Assembly (NCBI GenBank): GCA_002105175.1
Contig: MCGE01000005.1
Coordinates: 682,001 to 746,000, forward strand
Reading direction: 5' to 3'
DNA length: 64,000 bases
Source: Absidia repens
Taxonomy: Eukaryota > Mucoromycota > Mucoromycetes > Mucorales > Cunninghamellaceae
Part shown: one piece after another, positions 59,191 to 64,000 of the stretch
How positions within the stretch are numbered: the first letter of the stretch is position 1
Layout: every line of letters begins with the position of its first letter
Made by a program: the position numbers and the translations under genes
Notes under the pieces: generated by a model
What the model was told of the DNA's origin: nothing
Seen by the model: the letters and a program-made list of their open reading frames with translations, nothing else
Database searches by the model: none

Positions 59191-59594
59191 TGTCGTATTC
59201 CTGGTTCCTGATTAGTAATATTTATGTCAAAATATCTATACCATCATTATTTGTCATCATCCACACATATCAGGTACGCGGCTACTCGTCGCGTCCCAAC
59301 AATTGTACCTTGTCACTACCCAGCATATCCTTACACTGGCTATGTTTCACTTGGTCTACAATCAAGATCAAAGGTTACTCATCTATCTATTCCATAATAC
59401 ACTATTTTATTCCCTCATCTCGAACTCTACCAATAATCCATTATCATCTACAATCATTTATCATCATAGAAATTTATTATTACAACATCCGCTTCTCTAG
59501 CTTTTACTATAAAAACCCACTGTCATTTTATTCAATAAAAAACCATATCAATTGTATCACTTATTTACTCTTGTCTTTATTTACAAACATTTCA
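59191..59594 (+). mobile_element. Solo LTR, TGTCGTATTC family, copy 3, with target duplication
   Basis: 404 bp from TGTCGTATTCCTGG to AAACATTTCA. It is flanked by perfect 5-bp repeats AGTCT (59186-59190 and 59595-59599). It contains ATTCAATAAAAAACC and the family block ATCAATTGTATCACTTATT near its end. Confidence 0.85.
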
Positions 59595-59694
59595 AGTCTG
59601 TCGGCAGAGAGCCAATCACCGTCCAACAAATACGGGCCGAATGATATTGCTTCTCCGCTTGACCGCAAAATAAATATCATCTTCCAATTTGTCA

Positions 59695-60548
59695 TTCTGT
59701 CGGCTTCGCAGGTGAAACTGCCCTGGACAGCCGTGGCGTACCATTGGTGGTTTAGGCTGGAACCAAACGCCGTAAAAAGAGACACTCTTCGTTGGTTCCT
59801 AAGTGGCAACGACAACACCAATGATAGAACTTACGTAGTTTCACTTCCCCTTTTTCCTAACTTATATAGTATAGTTTATATATTTCTTTAACAACCTTTA
59901 TTCCTATTAGTCCACCATTTTAAATAACGATAAAGTAGAAATAGTATAAATATCTATATATTTTTATTCTTCAATAAACAAAAACTTATTTTCTACATTC
60001 TAAATCTACTTCCAACTATCTCTAATACTTTACTAAACTAAACTAAGCTAAAGTATTCGACATATTCCTCTTTTGGCAAGTAATCCCTGACCCAGCTACT
60101 TATACAACCTCCAATCTGACAATTCTGTCGGCTTCGCAGGTGAAACTGCCCTGGACAGCCGTGGCGTTCCATTGGTGGTTTCGGCTGGAACCAAACGCCG
60201 GATCAAGAGACACTCTTCGTTGGTTCCCAAATGGCAACGACAACACCAATGATAGGAATTTATGTAGTTTCACTTCCCCTTTGCTTAACCTATATAGTAT
60301 AGTTTATATATTTCTTTAATAACCTTTAGTCCTATTTGTTCCCCAATTTAAATAACGATAAAGTAGAAATAGTATAAATATCTATATATTTTATTCTGCA
60401 ATAAACAATAACTTATTACTACATTCTAAATCTACTTCCAACTATCTCTAATACTTTACTAAACTAAACTAAGCTAAAGTATTCGACCTATTCCTCTTTT
60501 GGCAAGTAATCCCTAAGCCAGACATTTATACAACCTCCAATCTGACAA
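59695..60548. repeat. Tandem duplication, two units of about 427 bp
   Basis: Units 59695-60122 and 60123-60548 both start TTCTGTCGGCTTCGCAGG and end CAACCTCCAATCTGACAA. Each contains an AATAAA-type motif. A protein-like minus-strand frame crosses the first unit (59561-59821; HQWYATAVQGSFTCEADRM) and is partly duplicated. I do not recognise it. Confidence 0.8.
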
Positions 60549-60557
60549 TTCAGAAGC

Positions 60558-60628
60558 GCATCAATAGTTTAAGGGTAGAATATTAGCCTTCCAAGCTGAT
60601 GGCCTGGGTTCGAGTCCCAGTTGATGCA
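60558..60628 (+). tRNA. tRNA-Gly (anticodon TCC), copy 2
   Basis: 71 nt, identical in sequence to the minus-strand tRNA at 53267-53337, with the same GCATCAA/TTGATGC acceptor stem, CTTCCAA anticodon loop and T-arm. Flanks on both sides are also shared, so the two copies were duplicated as part of a larger repeat. Downstream T-rich sequence could terminate Pol III. Confidence 0.9.
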
Positions 60629-61320
60629 TTCCTTTTGCACTTCAATCATCTTCTTTTCTTGTTTTGGATAAAGTAGTCGTGTTGCGGCTAATTTTTGTTA
60701 TTAGATTGTAACTGCAAGTTTGTTTTTGTAGGTTTTGTTACGGCTAATTTTGGTTGTTAGGTCGTAACTGAAAATTGTTTTTGTAGGTTTTTATTTTTTT
60801 TATAGAGTGAGCACCAGAACTTTTTAGGATTAAGTTCAACCGATTGTAGCTTCAAAGGCTTAAAGATAATAAAGGACTAACTTGAAAGTCCAAGTGAGAA
60901 TGTATTATTTTCAAAGATGAAAATAATAAGGTCAATAAAATAAGTAGTGACTTAGATCAAGTCAAAAAAAAATAAAGTGAAGCGAGATTCAGACTCAGCT
61001 GTCAAAAGATATAATAAAAGTATTCCAAAGTGAGGAATAAAAGGAAGCCAACAAGTTGGGAGGTTTAAAAAAACCTTTGTAATGAATTTATTAAAAAAAT
61101 AAAAAGAGTAAAAAGTGATTCAAAAATATAATAATTATTTTTTCTTTTGAAATTTTTAAAGGTATTTATACTAAATTTTTATGATGTTTCATGCTTCACG
61201 CACGAAACCAAAACTGAGCGTGCGGCACGCACACCTCCACTCCGACCGTCAGGCGTCTTTGTTTCATCCCAAACGATTTTCAAGGTTGGGTTCAACCGTC
61301 ACAGTTTTTATTTTTTATAA
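60629..61320 (-). repeat. Family D repeat, inverted copy linked to tRNA-Gly
   Basis: In inverted order relative to 51901-53340: GTGAGCACCAGAACTTTTT (60807), CCAACAAGTTGGGAGG (61048), AAACCTTTGTAATGAATTTA (61071), GGTATTTATACTAAATTTTT (61161) and CAAGGTTGGGTTCAACCGTC (61279). Closely matching up to about 61090, then divergent. Confidence 0.65.
60681..60792. repeat. Two tandem 56-bp units
   Basis: Units begin GTTGCGGCTAATTTTTGTTA (60681) and GTTACGGCTAATTTTGGTTG (60737). Each ends TGTTTTTGTAGGTTTT. Inside family D. Confidence 0.8.
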
Positions 61321-61480
61321 AGTGAGCACCAGAACTTTTTAGGATGAAGGTCAACCCATTGTAGCTCCATAGGCTTAAAAATAAAATAGGAATAGACTTG
61401 AAAGTCCTAGTGGTGATGTATTATTTTCAAATATGAAAATAGTAAATGCCGATAAAATGAAATGCAGACTCAGATGTCAA
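61316..61480 (-). repeat. Family D, partial tandem copy
   Basis: Starts again with GTGAGCACCAGAACTTTTT at 61322, 515 bp after the previous start, and breaks off near 61480 (TGTCAAAAATTTATGG). Confidence 0.6.
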
Positions 61481-61789
61481 AAATTTATGGGGCCCAACCG
61501 TCGTTCTCAACCGGTCGTCAACGGGGGGGGGCTTTTTTTTTGTGCTGAAATACTAGCTTACTTGAAAGGCGTCAGAGAGATTAGAGCTTGATTATGTAGG
61601 GGTTGCAACTGCCTTTCCACTGAAAGATAAAACGAATTATGCACTATGGAAATCATGGCGATTGGCCCTTCCCTGTTTTTTTGACATAAAAAAAAAAGCT
61701 GAATGATTCAGGCTCCGCATTTTGCTTTCTAATTTTTTTTTTTTTTGGCCCTTTTTTTTCCACTCTTTTTCTTTCTTTTTTTTTTTTTT
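61481..61789. other. Spacer with poly-G and poly-T runs
   Basis: It holds an oligo-G run (about 61523) and long T-runs (about 61730-61795). The minus-strand frame is translated poly-lysine. No gene. Confidence 0.4.
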
Positions 61790-62240
61790 TTTTTCTTCAT
61801 GATAGTCTGAATGATATGATGGCAAGGCTCATTGGGGTACTGGTGATCTAGGATATTGAATTAGGGGCGTTTTAAAAAACGGAAAACAAACATCATGGGG
61901 AAAGACTTTCATTTTGGATGTAGGATTTGGGAACGTCAGTAGATTAGCACTCATTAGTTTAGTAATAGTTTGTCATCGTTTGTATCTACGTCTGAATAAA
62001 TATGTTCTTTTTATTATAATTAGTATCTCTGTTGTACGTTTACATCATGAGCTTCATCGAATGTGTATTACATATGCATAGAAAAAAAAAAGTGTGTCTA
62101 TATATATGAAAAAGGAACGGATTAGGTATTATGGAGACTTCTTCCACCAAGTCTATAAGTTTGTGCGTAGAAAAAAACAGGGATGTGTTTGTGTGAAAAA
62201 ACAGCTATTACAGTGTATTTTATTGTGGTGGTGTATATTG
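61790..62240 (+). repeat. Dispersed repeat, long subtype, copy 3 (3'-core family)
   Basis: CTTCATGATAGTCTGAATG (61796), then a core variant (61894-61917: ATGGGGAAAGACTTTCATTT), TTAGTTTAG...TAGTTTGTCATCG, AATAAATATG (about 61994), and the downstream GACTTCTTCC stretch also found at 7440 and 41300. Confidence 0.6.
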
Positions 62241-62289
62241 AAGAGCAAAGTTGAGAATAGTATTAATTATGTAGCTACTGGGTAGCAGG

Positions 62290-62440
62290 GGGGTTCTGAA
62301 GTGTGGGATCTGACGGGATGGGATGGAAGACTCTGTGATTTGGCACTATGGGTGGGCAACTATTGAGAAAAAAAGGATGGACAGCTCCTATGGTGGGCAG
62401 TTCCTGGGACCTAACGATCGTTGCTCATCGCTCCGTCCGA
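62290..62440 (+). repeat. Dispersed repeat, 5' block of the long subtype (partial copy)
   Basis: GGGATGGGATGGAAGACTC (about 62315) and TGGTGGGCAGTTCCTGGG (about 62391), as at the start of the copy at 40650. It is not followed by the core. Confidence 0.55.
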
Positions 62441-62935
62441 AAAAAAGAGTCGGAGGGACAAAAAAAGCGAAATTAAAGTTACTATAGCTGAGTTTTCTAC
62501 GGTCCATTTTCTTTTTGATATATAATATACTAATCTTTGTTTGCAAGTCTTACAATATACATCTACATCTACATCTACTAACTACGCTTGATATCGGAGC
62601 GGGAACGAGATAAAAACAAGACCTAGTGTCCAGGGGTAAAATTTTTTACCTTGTTTTCGGTATAATATTTTACTATTTTCGCAGTGTCTTACAAAGTAAA
62701 TGCACATATCATTTTCCTTTTTAGTACTTCAGATACGTTTCAAATCCTAGGTCTGCCAGCGAAAGTCATCTCTTTTTGAAGGCTGATAACTCTTTCTTTT
62801 TTTTAAAAAAAAACAAAAAAACAAACAAACTGATGTACACGTTTTGTTCTTAAAGGTCTGAGTTATCATGTTTATATATTATTTTTTTGAGGTGGCCATT
62901 TTTTAAAAAACAGTCAGTCTTCTAGGATCAAGCCT
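62441..62935. other. Spacer, unidentified
   Basis: AT-rich, (CATCTA)n-like run at about 62560. No gene or named repeat seen. Confidence 0.4.
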
Positions 62936-63660
62936 AAAATTTGACATTATAAGTGAGCCGCACATATTCCAAAAATTGGAATAAAAAGAAATCAACAAGT
63001 TGGGTGATTTTAAAAAAAAACCTTGGTAATGAATTTATCTAGAAAATATAATAAAGATAATATATATATTTTTTTTTGAAGGTATTTATACTAAATTTTT
63101 AAAATGTTTCGTGAGTCGCGCACGAAACCCAACTATGTGTGAGGCACACACATAAAAAAAAACAAAAAAAAAACACTACACCCAGCCAAATCTTCCAATC
63201 ATGCGTCTTCATTCATTGCCCAGATGATAATTTCGTTCCATCCAAACAACTCTCCAAGGTTGAGATCACCCATTACAGTTTTTATTTTTTTTAGAGTGAG
63301 CACCAGAACTTTTTATGGTCAAGTTCAGCCGTTTGTGGATTCAGTAGGCTTGACAATAAATTAAGGCAAAGACTTGGAAAGTGCGAATCGCGATGTATTA
63401 TTTTCGAAAGTAAAAATAACAAAGTAAATAAATAAAATAAATGACTTGCATCAAGTTAATAGTTGATCAATAGAATAAGATAAAATAAAATATAGAATTA
63501 ATAGTCAAAAAGGATTCGTGATAATAAATACTCCTTTTGATGAAACGATAAAAGTAATAAAGCGAATAGTTTGGTGGTAAGAGCACCTTTGCACTGGGTT
63601 TTATTTAATTTGAGGAAGTTTGAAAATGAAGCGAGTATTTATACTAAATCTTTTATACGG
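62936..63660 (-). repeat. Family D repeats, two partial copies
   Basis: The first holds CAACAAGTTGGGTGATTTT (62993), GGTATTTATACTAAATTTTT (63081) and CTCCAAGGTTGAGATCACCC (63251). The second starts GTGAGCACCAGAACTTTTT (63296) and runs to AGTATTTATACTAAATCTTT (63635). Diverged from the copies near 52 and 61 kb. Confidence 0.55.
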
Positions 63661-63736
63661 TTTGTACATAATTTCAATTGTTCCGACTATTATAACTTTT
63701 ATTAATTTATTGTCAACTTGCATTCGTTTATCTTAA

Positions 63737-63910
63737 TTATACCGAGAGCAGCTGCATTACAAAAACAATCGCTCACCATTTCACACGGAAGGTAGGGCAT
63801 TTTTGACTAAAAAAGGAGATTATCAAACTGTAAAGAAATACTTGATGGGAGACGCCAAGAAATATGATCAGACATCTTATTCCACAGTAATTGATGATTT
63901 CTTTATTTGA
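63737..63910 (+). CDS. Unidentified C-terminal coding fragment
   Basis: An open frame after TAA (63734) ends at TGA 63910. It reads as a basic, Lys/Tyr-rich protein end (HTEGRAFLTKKGDYQTVKKY, DQTSYSTVIDDFFI). There is no ATG early in the frame, but an acceptor-like CAG lies at about 63751. It could be the last exon of a spliced gene whose other exons are displaced by family D repeats, or a transposon remnant. Confidence 0.35.
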   Translation, partial: LYREQLHYKNNRSPFHTEGRAFLTKKGDYQTVKKYLMGDAKKYDQTSYSTVIDDFFI

Positions 63911-64000
63911 ATGATTTCAATATATTGATATATACATAAGGAATACGTTTATATCATATTCCATGTGGGAGCCCAAGAAGAAAATTCAAACAGCGCAAGT

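Noticed and set aside
63570..63610. tRNA-like box A (TTTGGTGGTAAGAGCACC) suggesting a tRNA-Ala
   Set aside because: No T-arm (GGTTCGA) or pairing acceptor stem follows. At the same position other family D copies have unrelated sequence.

Overview
The window is fungal nuclear DNA, most likely from an early-diverging fungus of the Mucoromycota (Mucorales-like). Evidence: AT-rich intergenic DNA, genes split by many short (about 50-110 bp) GT-AG introns, poly-T tracts before acceptors, and clear homologues of SEC16, SWI3/RSC8, PalA/RIM20, PTC6-like PP2C, MRPL19, SPO22/ZIP4, SHE4/UNC-45, UBP3/USP10 and COX5. The species is inferred from these features; I ran no searches. Exon joins were built by hand from splice sites and reading phase.

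Layout, 1-40 kb (gene-rich). The 3' part of SEC16 (+), a possible 82-aa gene (-), SWI3/RSC8 (+), a 3.2-kb spacer with dispersed repeats, PalA/RIM20 (-) divergent from a cysteine-rich RING protein (+), a three-repeat MYB protein with C2H2 fingers (+), a second repeat-bearing spacer, a secreted GH81 beta-1,3-glucanase (-), a mitochondrial PP2C (-), mitochondrial ribosomal protein L11 (-) divergent from SPO22/ZIP4 (+), a B12D-like protein (+), a UCS myosin chaperone (+), UBP3/USP10 (+) and COX5 (-). These are mostly independent housekeeping genes. Common themes are vesicle traffic and ESCRT/pH signalling (SEC16, PalA, UBP3), mitochondria (PTC6-like, MRPL19, B12D, COX5) and transcription (SWI3, MYB).

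Layout, 40-64 kb (transposon-rich). After COX5 the character changes abruptly. I find solo LTRs of two families, several with 5-bp target duplications; a Merlin/ISXO2-like remnant with 20-bp inverted repeats; a fold-back element; a 530-bp direct duplication; and an apparently intact hAT element (48405-51900) with 12-bp TIRs, an 8-bp target duplication and a nine-exon, 700-codon transposase. There is also an internally deleted, frameshifted Ty3/gypsy element with both LTRs (53908-58616), two identical tRNA-Gly(TCC) copies in oppositely oriented copies of one repeat, and a 428-bp tandem duplication. Insertions are nested: the hAT and one solo LTR sit inside copies of the same older repeat, and another solo LTR sits inside the intron of a small predicted gene.

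A dispersed repeat family with a shared 3' core (ATGGGGAAACCCTTTCATTT) and a polyadenylation-like end links the spacers of the gene-rich part to the transposon-rich part. I did not find a bacterial-type defence system, CRISPR array or metabolic gene cluster. The most notable novelties are the intact hAT element with its 73-bp periodic palindromic subterminal repeats, the composite tRNA-Gly repeat, and the unnamed multi-copy 3'-core family.
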